Below are positions 53,439 through 61,284 of a DNA stretch of 64,000 bases, one piece after another. Source of the stretch: Nitrospira sp. (GTDB taxonomy: Bacteria > Nitrospirota > Nitrospiria > Nitrospirales > Nitrospiraceae); assembly GCA_037045225.1 (NCBI GenBank), contig JBAOHZ010000009.1, forward strand, positions 2,666,001 to 2,730,000. Direction: 5' to 3'. Position 1 is the stretch's first letter. Each line of letters begins with the position of its first letter. A model generated the notes under the pieces. The model saw nothing but the letters and a program-made list of their open reading frames with translations. It had not been told where the DNA came from and made no database searches. The position numbers and the translations under genes are program-made.

Positions 53439-53891
53439 ATTATTTTCTCCAGAATCAGTGACTGTATAGAAGTCGATAATGATCCCTGCCTCAAGAAACA
53501 TTTGATGTGCTGTTTTGCCACTCTTATCCCATGGTGAGTCAGTATGGCCAGGGGCCAATGCAACAACTCTTTTAATCCCAGCTTGAATAATCGGTCCTGC
53601 ACACCTTGCGCAAACTGGCTTTCCCCAAACATAGAGTATTGAGCCCTCAGCGCGAGCCCCAGCTGCAATTAGAGCATTTACTTCGGCATGTACAACTAAC
53701 TCGAGTTTGGTATCTTTATCAGTCAGCCGTTCTGCGGAATCTTCTACGCCCATCGGGAAACCGTTATAGCCAATAGAAATATTTCCACCTTTCTTGGAAA
53801 AGACCACCGCCCCAACTTTTGCGTTTGGATCTTTTGACCAACTTGAAATATATCTGGCCAACTCACAGAAACGTGCATCCCACTTCTGCAT
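53433..53891 (-). CDS. dCMP deaminase family protein (cassette)
   Basis: From ATG 53891 the product has 152 residues; the frame stays open further upstream but has no deaminase features there. Motifs are SKDPNAKVGAVV, GYNGFPMG, the zinc site H68-A-E70 and C94-A-R-C97. This is the deoxycytidylate deaminase subfamily, which makes dUMP from dCMP, and it can alter nucleotide pools; related deaminases deplete dCTP in phage defence. In an attC-bounded cassette near immune-type genes, a defence or nucleotide-metabolism role are both possible. Confidence 0.82.
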   Translation of the reverse strand: MQKWDARFCELARYISSWSKDPNAKVGAVVFSKKGGNISIGYNGFPMGVEDSAERLTDKDTKLELVVHAEVNALIAAGARAEGSILYVWGKPVCARCAGPIIQAGIKRVVALAPGHTDSPWDKSGKTAHQMFLEAGIIIDFYTVTDSGENNA

Positions 53892-54345
53892 TGGTTTTGC
53901 CCCGATACTGTATGCCACTGAACTACTCCTGAATTGTCTGACGACAAGGGTACCGGGCGCAAAATGCGAAGCGCAGCTTGGCTTTTTACGATCCGAACAC
54001 GCCGCTACAGTTCGTGAAGAATACACCGTGCCCAGTGTTGTTTCAATGAGTTGTGACTGTTGGCCCACTTAGCACACGGTCCTATGCGGATCAGCGTAAT
54101 CCCCCCTCGGGTAGCGGCGGTCGTGGACTTCTGCTTTGGGTCGTCTGCAGCCGGTGAGAACAGCGAGAAGGCCTCAAGCCAGTGCCCCTCTTTGCCCGCT
54201 TCGTGGAGGCAAGACGACGTCGAATTCTTCCCTTGGAACTTGTAACCCTCACATATGCGCTTTTCAGACCGTTCTGGGGGAGTCTTCGACACCCCCTCTT
54301 CCCCACTGAGAGCGCCCGCGCTTCGACAAGCGCCGGCGCAGTGAG
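53892..54345. other. Non-coding spacer upstream of the deaminase cassette
   Basis: It contains copy B of the ~155-base repeat and no recognisable gene. Short frames across it are not protein-like. No clear attC is visible, so the cassette array may end here. Confidence 0.5.
53997..54155 (+). repeat. Imperfect ~155-base direct repeat, copy B
   Basis: Matches copy A (52391-52545) in order: ACACGCC, GTTCGTGAAGAATAC, TGCCCAGTGTTGTTTCAA, a GTAAYCCCC-like stretch and GGTAGCGGCGGTCG. Divergence is spread evenly, suggesting an old duplication or two cassettes of the same type. Confidence 0.6.
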
Positions 54346-55317
54346 TCACGAGCGCGGAGTAATCGGCGCCGGTTCAGGCTTTCCCGTAACCCATCGTATC
54401 GAGCTATCTTCAAACCCAGACATCCAGCCGTAGGTGCCCGATCCACCTATCCATTCTGTAAGATGGCAACAGACGCCGACGCGACGCAAGGCCTCTTGCC
54501 GAATGATGCTATACATTTTCCTTTCAACATCCTTTGCCCTTCGATCTAGCACAAACTCATGCTTTTCCGTTGGCACCTGGACGCCTAAAGAGCAGAAGTA
54601 TCGGTGCTCTTCAAACTCACGAGGCATATTGTTGAAATCCTTGCTGATGTATTTTGAGAGGTAGCGAGCGAGCTTCACGGGTGAGCTTCCTGGTCGGGGG
54701 CCTCTCACATTCACTTGCCCCTGCCCATTTCCCACGATCTTGTACCAGCACCGTCGCAACAGCCGCACATCCTGAAAACCTTTCACGGCGAGATGAGGAT
54801 GCAGCGCCCCACGTTGTTGGCGTTCCAGCACCGCCACATAGGGCATGGAACAGCCTGACCGCGAGAGCGCACGCCGTAACCGTGCCAGGTCGTGTAAGAC
54901 ATGCTCCCGATCCTGCACATTTGCTCGATAGGTCAAGGTCACGAGATGGTCGGCTCCAATGGTCAGGCATTTCTTGCGAATAGTGCCTTTGGCACGACTT
55001 CGTGCTCGCGCCTCGTTCATCGTTCTATTCCGCGATGCGCCTTTTTCTCCTCTCTTGCCTTGAATCGGGTCTAACCGTCCCCAAGACAGTTCGACCCATT
55101 GTTTTCCGAAATCATGAATCGTGATGGACCAGACATTCCCTGCGGGAGGTAGTGTGATGTGAGGCCATGTGTGGTCGCCGAGAAATGTCCTCCTGTCAAG
55201 TTTAGGAGAGGCCGCTGGCGCGGCTCCCCTGCGCAGGTGGCTTGCGCCACCCCGCGCACGGGCGTCCGGCTTTTGGTTGCTGCTGTTTGAATCGAGCGGC
55301 TTATCTTGACAGGACAT
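54346..55317 (-). CDS. Rolling-circle replication initiator (HUH Rep-like)
   Basis: The 323-residue protein starts at ATG 55317, with AGGAGG 6 bases upstream. HLVTLTYRANVQDREHVLHDL, the HUH-like GALHPHLAVKG and the tyrosine region LARYLSKYISKDF are typical of rolling-circle replication-associated proteins of small phages and plasmids. Such enzymes nick and join origin DNA through a 5'-phosphotyrosine. The first ~45 residues are low-complexity and encoded by DNA with two perfect hairpins, suggesting a repeat inserted in frame. Presence in the island hints at a captured plasmid or phage module. Confidence 0.72.
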   Translation of the reverse strand: MSCQDKPLDSNSSNQKPDARARGGASHLRRGAAPAASPKLDRRTFLGDHTWPHITLPPAGNVWSITIHDFGKQWVELSWGRLDPIQGKRGEKGASRNRTMNEARARSRAKGTIRKKCLTIGADHLVTLTYRANVQDREHVLHDLARLRRALSRSGCSMPYVAVLERQQRGALHPHLAVKGFQDVRLLRRCWYKIVGNGQGQVNVRGPRPGSSPVKLARYLSKYISKDFNNMPREFEEHRYFCSLGVQVPTEKHEFVLDRRAKDVERKMYSIIRQEALRRVGVCCHLTEWIGGSGTYGWMSGFEDSSIRWVTGKPEPAPITPRS

Positions 55318-55329
55318 CTGGAACCTCCT

Positions 55330-55355
55330 AGCCTTAGGCTGACTAACCGGTTAGT
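55330..55355. promoter_or_regulatory. Two adjacent palindromes, probable operator
   Basis: AGCCT-T-AGGCT (55330-55340) is followed by the perfect 14-base palindrome ACTAACCGGTTAGT (55342-55355). They lie between the divergent Rep gene and the DUF433 antitoxin, 17 bases before its ATG, where autoregulation of a toxin-antitoxin operon would act. Confidence 0.5.
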
Positions 55356-55371
55356 TAGTGAGGAACTGGTC

Positions 55372-55593
55372 ATGGATGATCGTATCGTTGTCGATCCAAA
55401 CATCTGCAGCGGAAAGCCTACAGTTCGGGGCACCCGCATTATGGTGAAAAACATTCTCGGCATGGTGGCCGGTGGCTATACCATGGCCGGGATCATTGAC
55501 GCGTACCCCGAACTGACCAACAACGATGTCACTGCCGCGCTTGAGTATGCCAGCCAGGTGATTGACGAAGAGAAAGTCATTCCGCGTGCCTGA
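55372..55593 (+). CDS. DUF433 family antitoxin
   Basis: The 73-residue protein starts at ATG 55372 with GAGGA upstream. The sequence RIVVDPNICSGKPTVRGTRIMV followed by a winged helix is the signature of DUF433, a VapB-like antitoxin family with a DNA-binding fold. The toxin gene overlaps its 3' end by 8 bases. The palindromes upstream are candidate binding sites. Confidence 0.88.
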   Translation: MDDRIVVDPNICSGKPTVRGTRIMVKNILGMVAGGYTMAGIIDAYPELTNNDVTAALEYASQVIDEEKVIPRA

Positions 55594-55966
55594 CCGCTTG
55601 ACCATCCTTCTCGACCAAAATGTTCCTCGAGCCGTCGTGTCATGGCTGAAGCTGTTGAAGCCGACCTGGGCCGTCTTCCACACTGATGATGTGGGATTGT
55701 CGGGGAAGGCTGACGAAGAGGTCTTCGCCTGGGCGCAACAACAGAGCGCTGTCGTTGTAACCTTCGATGAAGATTTCGCTGATGGCCGTTCCTTCCCAGC
55801 GCAGCACCACCATGGCATTGTGCGCCTTCGGGTGTGGCCAACAACGATCGAAGAAACCGAACAGGCTTTGGGGCGATTGCTCAGTGAGGTCACCGAAGCT
55901 GAACTCACCACGTCTCTCATCATCGTAGACCGCTCTCGAATCCGCGTGCGGACCCGACCCCAATAG
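55586..55966 (+). CDS. DUF5615 PIN-like toxin
   Basis: The 126-residue protein starts at GTG 55586. LLDQNVPRAVVSWL, FHTDDVGLSGKADEEVFAWA and VVTFDEDFAD provide the acidic residues of the PIN-like DUF5615 fold, the usual partner of DUF433. By analogy with VapC proteins it is a likely RNase toxin. The 8-base overlap shows translational coupling. The pair may stabilise the island. Confidence 0.85.
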   Translation: MPDRLTILLDQNVPRAVVSWLKLLKPTWAVFHTDDVGLSGKADEEVFAWAQQQSAVVVTFDEDFADGRSFPAQHHHGIVRLRVWPTTIEETEQALGRLLSEVTEAELTTSLIIVDRSRIRVRTRPQ

Positions 55967-55983
55967 GTTGCATGCCCCGCAAA

Positions 55984-56035
55984 AGGCGAGGCGTGCAGTG
56001 TAACCAAAAGTGTAACCGTCGAGACCGTTTCCGGC
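55984..56035 (-). pseudogene. Possible vestige of a second integrase C-terminus
   Basis: The block CAGTGTAACCaaAAGTGTAACCGTC (55999 region) nearly repeats CAGTGTAACCgcAAGTGTAACCGTC at 42659, which encodes TVTLAVTL near the end of the tRNA-proximal integrase. Here the minus strand reads STVTLLVTLHASP. No catalytic motif remains. Confidence 0.35.
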
Positions 56036-56145
56036 GGTTTTAGGCACCACACCACAGGACGAAGCACGGCCTGACCTACCCTCCGAAACGTAAATCATTG
56101 GCTAGGAAGTCCGACCGTGCTGAGATGAGGCCCACAGGAGGGGCC

Positions 56146-56575
56146 ATGGCTGGAAAACGGCAGACGGAGGAACAGATTATCGCTATCCTCAAGGAGCCCA
56201 CCTTTTTAGGCGTGGCGGGACAAGTATGCGGGGTTTGAAGTCAGCGATGTGAAGAAGCTGCGCTAGCTGGAAGCCGAAAAGCGGCGATTGGCGCAGATGG
56301 TGACGGAGCAAGCGCTGGACATCCACAGGCCGAAGGCCATCACCGCAAAAAATTGGTCGTACCTAAGGTGAAACGAATCGCGGCCCGGTGGATGGCCGAA
56401 CGCGTTGGCTCAGTCGGCGACGGTTCTGTCGACTCCTCAAAGTAGTTCGGGACACGCTGCGGTATCGCGGTCGCTGCCTGGAGGATGTGGCGCTACGGAT
56501 GCGGATTCGCGAGATTGCCGCTGGGGCATCACCGCCGACGTCCGTACATCCCAGAACTTCGGACTGTTTGATGTG
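56146..56575 (+). mobile_element. IS3-family insertion sequence remnant
   Basis: From ATG 56146 the frame reads KRQTEEQIIAILKE, then after a deletion/frame change KYAGFEVSDVKKLR-stop-LEAEKRRLAQM, the decayed OrfA of an IS3-family element. Further on (56405-56520, another frame) LSRRRFCRLLKVVRDTLRYRGRCLEDVALRMRIREIAA, read in pieces, matches the start of OrfB. Stops, frameshifts and loss of the DDE domain show it is dead. Confidence 0.7.
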
Positions 56576-56617
56576 GAGCGCGAGACGGTTCTAGTGGTAG
56601 TCACGCTTGCCCTTGCT

Positions 56618-58552
56618 TCAGTCCGAGTGCCATGCAATCAAATCGAATTCGAGCGGACTCGTTCGATAGCCCCATTGCTTCAACAGAGCGACGGTCATTT
56701 GTTTTTCATCTTCGGGAAGGTTGTCCCATTCCATGCGGATCACACGGGGTCGGAGGCGCGAGAAGTCAAACTGTTTCAAGACCTGATAATCATAACTTTC
56801 TACATCGATTTGAAGCAGATCAACCTTGTGAATCCTGTGTTTTTGAAACAAATTTTCGAGCGTGTCACATCGGACCGGTTCAGAGATAATATGTGGTCGA
56901 ATCGTCGCAAACTCCGCGTCGGAAATTCGTTGCCCACCCAGAGCATTTCGGTCGTGAAAGAACGACCCAATGCCCTTTGCCCAGTACGGTACGCGTCCCA
57001 ACTCCACTGCTTCAGGGTCCACCCGAATCATTGTTTTTTGTCCGGTATAGTCGGCGACGGCCACGTTCTCAAACAGCATGCCCTCTCGGCCTTCATATGT
57101 CTCGCGAAGTTGCGCAAACAGGTCAGGAAGCGGCTCTATTAGAAGTCCGTGCCACCCATGTTTGACGACCGATTCGTAGATAGGATCGAACGCGAACCCG
57201 TCATTTGCGCCGACCTCGACGAAGAAGACATTCGGGGAGGCTGCAAGTTGTGCGAGAAGGGCCGACCATCGTGCCTCCGGTTTCATAATTCCGCAGGCTT
57301 CCAACAAGAGCCTCGGTGGGCGGGTGAACCCGAGTGCAATCATATTGGCAATAACGAGCAGCAACCTTCGAGTGCATCGTGCAGGATTCTGGATCAGGCC
57401 GCGCAATGCAAGCGCACCCGCCTGGAACGGTGAGCTCCCATCTTCACGTATCGCTTCGGCCGCCTCCGCCAAGAAATTTTCCCAGCCATACCGCGGTCCC
57501 CGCGATTCTGTTCCCAGGGCCTTGACCACATCTTCCCAAAATCTGCGCACGGCCTCCAAGGGGCGGTGCGATGAAACGGCGAGCACCCGCACGGTTTTTC
57601 GTATATGTTGCCAAATGGCCGGCGCCTCTCCCAACCAGGGGTTAGCTTGTAACTCCGAAAGGAGGAACGTTCGAACGGATTCGACCCCCCCTCCACGCCA
57701 CCACCGTTGTCCCGCAATGGTTGCACAGACGGCGATTCTGGCACGGCGCCTCATCAAGTCGGCATCGGGTGAGTCTGGAAGCAGCCGTAACGTCTTCTCA
57801 ATAATGATTCGGAGTGCGTGCTCATTCGAGCCACTGATAATATCTTGGTGATGTTTTCCTTGTTTAGATTCTCTCCCACGGGCGACAGGATCATTCACGA
57901 AATGCCACTGGCAGTGATAGGCGAGACGCAAGGCAAATTCGTAGTGTTCCATTGTCTCGACCGTTTCATCAAAATATCCGGCTCGATCAATCACCTCTCG
58001 CCTTACAAGGAGTGTGTCAATATTGATGAAATCGTCGGTTCGAGTTAAGAACTCCTCAAACACTCGACCTGAGGGACCAGATGGAGGCCAAAGGACAATA
58101 TTGCCGCGGATGTCCTTCACGAGGCCGTGACCATAGATGACCCCAATGTCGCTCTGTGTTTCTAAAATAGGTACCTCGGCCATAAGGCGGTTGGGAAGCC
58201 AGAGGTCATCATCATCTAAAAAGGCGACATACCCTCCTTTACTGAATTTAATTCCGGCATTCCGTGCCGCCGCCGGGCCTCGATTCGTCTCCAATCGCAG
58301 ATATCGCACCAGTGGAAATTGGCGCACGATGGCACCGGTTTCATCCGAGGAGGCATCATCGATCACAATCACTTCCAGTTCAAACAGGTTGCCTCGTCCC
58401 TCCTGTGCAAAGACCGAGGTCAACGCCTCTCGCAACAGCTGCGCACGGTTGCGAGTAGGGATGATGACGCTGACGAGCGGGATGGCGGGAGTGATGACGT
58501 TGAGTGAAAAATCTCGCACTATCTCCTCCTCAATGGTCTCTGGCAGGGTCAA
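56618..58552 (-). CDS. GT2 glycosyltransferase fused to an FkbM-type methyltransferase
   Basis: The 644-residue protein has a GT-A domain (residues ~25-240: PLVSVIIPTRNRAQLLREAL, VIVIDDASSDET, FLDDDDLW), a middle helical linker (~240-440), and an FkbM methyltransferase domain (~445-635: NVFFVEVGANDGFAFDP, GWHGLLIEPLPDLF, VDLLQIDVESYDYQVL). It probably modifies a surface glycan, adding and methylating sugars. It lies at the far end of the island, next to the second att copy. Confidence 0.85.
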   Translation of the reverse strand: MTLPETIEEEIVRDFSLNVITPAIPLVSVIIPTRNRAQLLREALTSVFAQEGRGNLFELEVIVIDDASSDETGAIVRQFPLVRYLRLETNRGPAAARNAGIKFSKGGYVAFLDDDDLWLPNRLMAEVPILETQSDIGVIYGHGLVKDIRGNIVLWPPSGPSGRVFEEFLTRTDDFINIDTLLVRREVIDRAGYFDETVETMEHYEFALRLAYHCQWHFVNDPVARGRESKQGKHHQDIISGSNEHALRIIIEKTLRLLPDSPDADLMRRRARIAVCATIAGQRWWRGGGVESVRTFLLSELQANPWLGEAPAIWQHIRKTVRVLAVSSHRPLEAVRRFWEDVVKALGTESRGPRYGWENFLAEAAEAIREDGSSPFQAGALALRGLIQNPARCTRRLLLVIANMIALGFTRPPRLLLEACGIMKPEARWSALLAQLAASPNVFFVEVGANDGFAFDPIYESVVKHGWHGLLIEPLPDLFAQLRETYEGREGMLFENVAVADYTGQKTMIRVDPEAVELGRVPYWAKGIGSFFHDRNALGGQRISDAEFATIRPHIISEPVRCDTLENLFQKHRIHKVDLLQIDVESYDYQVLKQFDFSRLRPRVIRMEWDNLPEDEKQMTVALLKQWGYRTSPLEFDLIAWHSD

Positions 58553-59219
58553 TCGGCCGATAGATTATCGTGATGGAATGTTGTCAGGCCCGGGTCGGCA
58601 ATCCTCTCCGACATCGACGCGCCCAACCAGCCGTGTATCAGACTGGTTCTTCTGTTCCTGAACATACGTAGAGGAACCGAGAGACTGTCCGTGCAAGAAT
58701 ATCCGAGAGTGACGCGACGCAGGCTACTGCCTTTCCGTGAGAAAGAAATTCCGTGGCCGCTGTTACAGTGCAAATGGTTGAGCTCGTGCTGCAGGCGTAT
58801 GATGCAAAATGTGTGCGAAATATTTTGTGAATCCATCAATCCACTCGAATCAATCGATTCCATGGAAACCGCGCATGTCATGGTTGTGGCAGCTACACGG
58901 AGAAACCATTTGAAACACCGCCCATCGTAAACAGTGTCCTATCCTGATTCATGAACCGCAGGTTGATGGTTCGATTCCACTCGCCGGTTCCATCCCAGGC
59001 TTGTCCTGACATGGCACCTGTTCAATGGCCCTTGCGGTAGGTTCAATCCTTCGTGGTCCGCCCTTTTTTCATCGCATCGTATGAATCTGCAGCAGCATCC
59101 GTCGAGACAGGCTAGAAGCTGGTTGTCTTACGACCTGTATTTCCCTATAGTGGGGAGCGCTTCCTCGGGCAGGTTTTTCGATCGACTTCCTGGTACGGAC
59201 CAAAGATTGGTAGTACGGT
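58553..59219. other. Intergenic region containing the island's right end
   Basis: No gene is supported. It contains the attachment repeat at 58948-58992. Short frames before it have no coding features. Promoters for the minus-strand fusion gene and the plus-strand hypothetical gene should lie at the two ends. Confidence 0.5.
58948..58992 (+). repeat. Island attachment repeat, right copy (tRNA-Thr 3' remnant)
   Basis: Matches tRNA-Thr 42547-42591 at 40 of 45 positions including the T arm and CCA. No 5' half of a tRNA precedes it, so it is an att remnant and not a working tRNA. Confidence 0.75.
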
Positions 59220-59945
59220 ATGGCGAGTCACGACGAAGCAGAGCCAACCAACGCCCCGCGTCAGTCGGGATCTTCTCCTCACGATCAAACCGGATTTGCC
59301 CAGACAGCGAATCGTCACGATCCCTCCCCTGATTCCTCGCCAGGTGAACCCAATGGTGCGGAGCAGCAGTTTCGGCTGAAACTCGCGATGTTTGGGATCG
59401 TGATTATTGCGGCGATTATTGCAGTGTTCGTGACCGGGTATCCCGGCTGGGAAAGTTATATGGCGCAAGAAGCGGCGAAACGATCACTGCGCGCCTATAT
59501 CGATGTGCGGCCCAAGAGCATCATGACAATCGAGGAAGGGGCTGTGCCTCGTGTTCAGGAACACTTTGAGAATATCGGACGAACGCCTGCGCATGACAAC
59601 GGCTCATTCTCAAAACTGGTGGTGACGGAATATCCTCTGCGGCGTCAGTTCGTCAACGAGGAGTGTGCCCATCCTGCTTCTGGCCCGAAGGCGAACAACC
59701 CGAAGGCGAACAAATGGTTTGTCGGGAAGGCGATGGCGAAGGAAGTGGCACGGGAGAGTCCGTTTACGGCTGCTGAGGTGGATGCCATCAAGAGGGGCAA
59801 CGCGGCCGTGTATTATCACGGCCAAGCCTGTTATCGGGACATCTTTCATGAGCCGCACCGCGAGGACTTTTGCCTGTACTGGAAATGGGATGCCGGCCGG
59901 GTCAGCCCAGGCCTCTACTGCGATCATGGCAACCGTTCCGGTTAA
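59220..59945 (+). CDS. Single-pass membrane protein of unknown function
   Basis: The 241-residue protein has a hydrophilic Pro/Ser-rich N-terminus (~50 residues), one membrane helix (LAMFGIVIIAAIIAVFV) and a periplasmic-like domain of ~165 residues. Conserved-looking features include SLRAYIDVRPKSIM, a CAHP and an HGQACYRDIFHEPHREDFCLYW segment with paired cysteines and histidines. No family recognised. It stands alone after the island. Confidence 0.6.
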   Translation: MASHDEAEPTNAPRQSGSSPHDQTGFAQTANRHDPSPDSSPGEPNGAEQQFRLKLAMFGIVIIAAIIAVFVTGYPGWESYMAQEAAKRSLRAYIDVRPKSIMTIEEGAVPRVQEHFENIGRTPAHDNGSFSKLVVTEYPLRRQFVNEECAHPASGPKANNPKANKWFVGKAMAKEVARESPFTAAEVDAIKRGNAAVYYHGQACYRDIFHEPHREDFCLYWKWDAGRVSPGLYCDHGNRSG

Positions 59946-60467
59946 ATGACCCACAGGGGGGCAGTAGCCTATCGCTACGTGCTGCCGCCAGCGTTCTCGC
60001 CATGGGGTCGCAGGATGGATGTGCACTGAGGAGTGACCAAACCCTCTTAGAGGAAAGAGAGTAAGTGTTGGTCATTCATCCCCCTCACGATAATGCTGTA
60101 CCAGGTACCCTTCTTGGCGAACCGTCCTCGGGCGACCGGTCCTCCCGCAAGGAAGCTTCATGGGGTCAGCGCCGCTGAACCGCTCATTCCAGACACTCTG
60201 TCCATTTCCTCGTCATGGAGTCGTTGAGTAAGACTCAGCGCAGAGACACGTTGTTACGGCAAGGGCTTGATCGTGCGTGAAGGTTATGATGCTGGTCTGT
60301 CAGGGGACTCAACCGAGCAGTGGTTTCAGCAGGTCTACGATAGGTAGTCCGTTTTTCCATTCGGAGACAAAAGCTCGATCTGAAGATCCTTCAGCGGATC
60401 GTGATGGCATGGCGCCACGCTTGTGTGATTCTGGCCGCGCAGCTGTAGATTCTCCATACTGATCGGA
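59946..60467. other. Intergenic stretch without a supported gene
   Basis: About 520 bases between convergent genes. I see no gene, no strong terminator and no repeat here. Confidence 0.5.
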
Positions 60468-60785
60468 TTACTTCAGGTCAAGCCAATCATCTTCATGCTG
60501 CTTGCATTTGGTCCAGGGATGTAGTGCGGCACCCACTCCCGCTCCCACCATGGCGAACGGCATCGCCACCACAAAGAGTGGCAGCCCGATCCCGTACCCC
60601 ATCCATTGCAGCGGGGCATTGTCACGCTGCTCGCCGGCCTCTATGAGGCGTTTTGCGGGATAGAGCGGAAACGTGCCGTATTCCGTGCCGAGGCTGGCAC
60701 TTTCACCGACCGTTCGACAGCGTGCCTCGCTCAATCCGGGCAGCAGAAGAAGCGTAACCATGAGCAGCAGTGCAGTTCTTTTCAT
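60468..60785 (-). CDS. Small exported protein of unknown function
   Basis: The 105-residue protein starts at ATG 60785, with GGAGAGGCCAGGA just upstream; the longer frame lacks a signal. A signal peptide (LLLMVTLLLLPGLSEA) is followed by CRTVGESASLGTEYG and a C-terminal hydrophobic stretch (GIGLPLFVVAMPFAMVGAGVGAALHPW) ending in charged residues. It resembles small envelope proteins of the YceK/YidQ type in style (short, one Cys, membrane tail), but this is not certain. Confidence 0.55.
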   Translation of the reverse strand: MKRTALLLMVTLLLLPGLSEARCRTVGESASLGTEYGTFPLYPAKRLIEAGEQRDNAPLQWMGYGIGLPLFVVAMPFAMVGAGVGAALHPWTKCKQHEDDWLDLK

Positions 60786-61284
60786 TCCTGGCCTCTCCGG
60801 CAATGCATTACCCGCGACTGAGTCGCACGATTGATTTCGTGGCACAGCGACGAAATGAGCAAAATGAATGCCACACATGTGATTGGCGGTCATAGCCAGT
60901 CTGTGTCCAGAACTGATGGTTCATCCCATCTGTATTGATGTCCAGCGCGCTCAGGGTGTTGCCCTGCCATGGGGCATCGCCTGCAGCAGGGGTTCTTCAT
61001 GTATGCAAAGCGAGCGATGCCGCACGGAGCGCTCGTTGCTATTTCGCTCGCAGACCGACATATGCGAATGCGTGTTCAGCAGGCGGTGGTCACTGAAATA
61101 GGCAGAATGGCAGAGAGCAGTGCCGACTGTTTATATGGCCTGTTCTTGAGGGTCAGTTCGTTGAAGGGCTGTGTGGAGACATGAGTCCTGTGCGCTGGTG
61201 ACCTATTCTTCCAAGGGACCTTGTGATTATTGCGCGGTTATGACCGACGATCCGCGTTCAGTCAGAGTAGAGCGGTTGCACGGG
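60786..61284. other. Intergenic stretch without a supported gene
   Basis: About 500 bases separating two minus-strand genes. Short frames on both strands lack coding character and ribosome sites; nothing else is recognised. Confidence 0.5.

Larger units (their letters stand above)
42516..58992. mobile_element. Genomic island integrated in tRNA-Thr
   Basis: The island runs from tRNA-Thr to a copy of the tRNA 3' end at 58948-58992. It holds a tyrosine integrase (frameshifted) directly at the tRNA, an excisionase-like gene, a large defence-type ATPase, integron-like cassettes, a Rep gene, a toxin-antitoxin pair and an IS remnant. The flanking chromosome has ordinary housekeeping or respiratory genes. 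Gene content, orphan proteins and the direct repeat support horizontal acquisition. The dead integrase suggests the island is now fixed. Confidence 0.8.

Noticed and set aside
49990..54345. CRISPR array
   Set aside because: The repeats in this region are few, long and imperfect, with genes between them; they fit attC sites and a duplicated spacer, not regular CRISPR units.
54005..54349. 114-codon minus-strand frame upstream of the deaminase
   Set aside because: No ribosome site or domain; it lies across repeat copy B.
58945..58992. Second tRNA-Thr gene
   Set aside because: Only the 3' portion is present; there is no matching acceptor 5' strand or D arm, so it is an att remnant.
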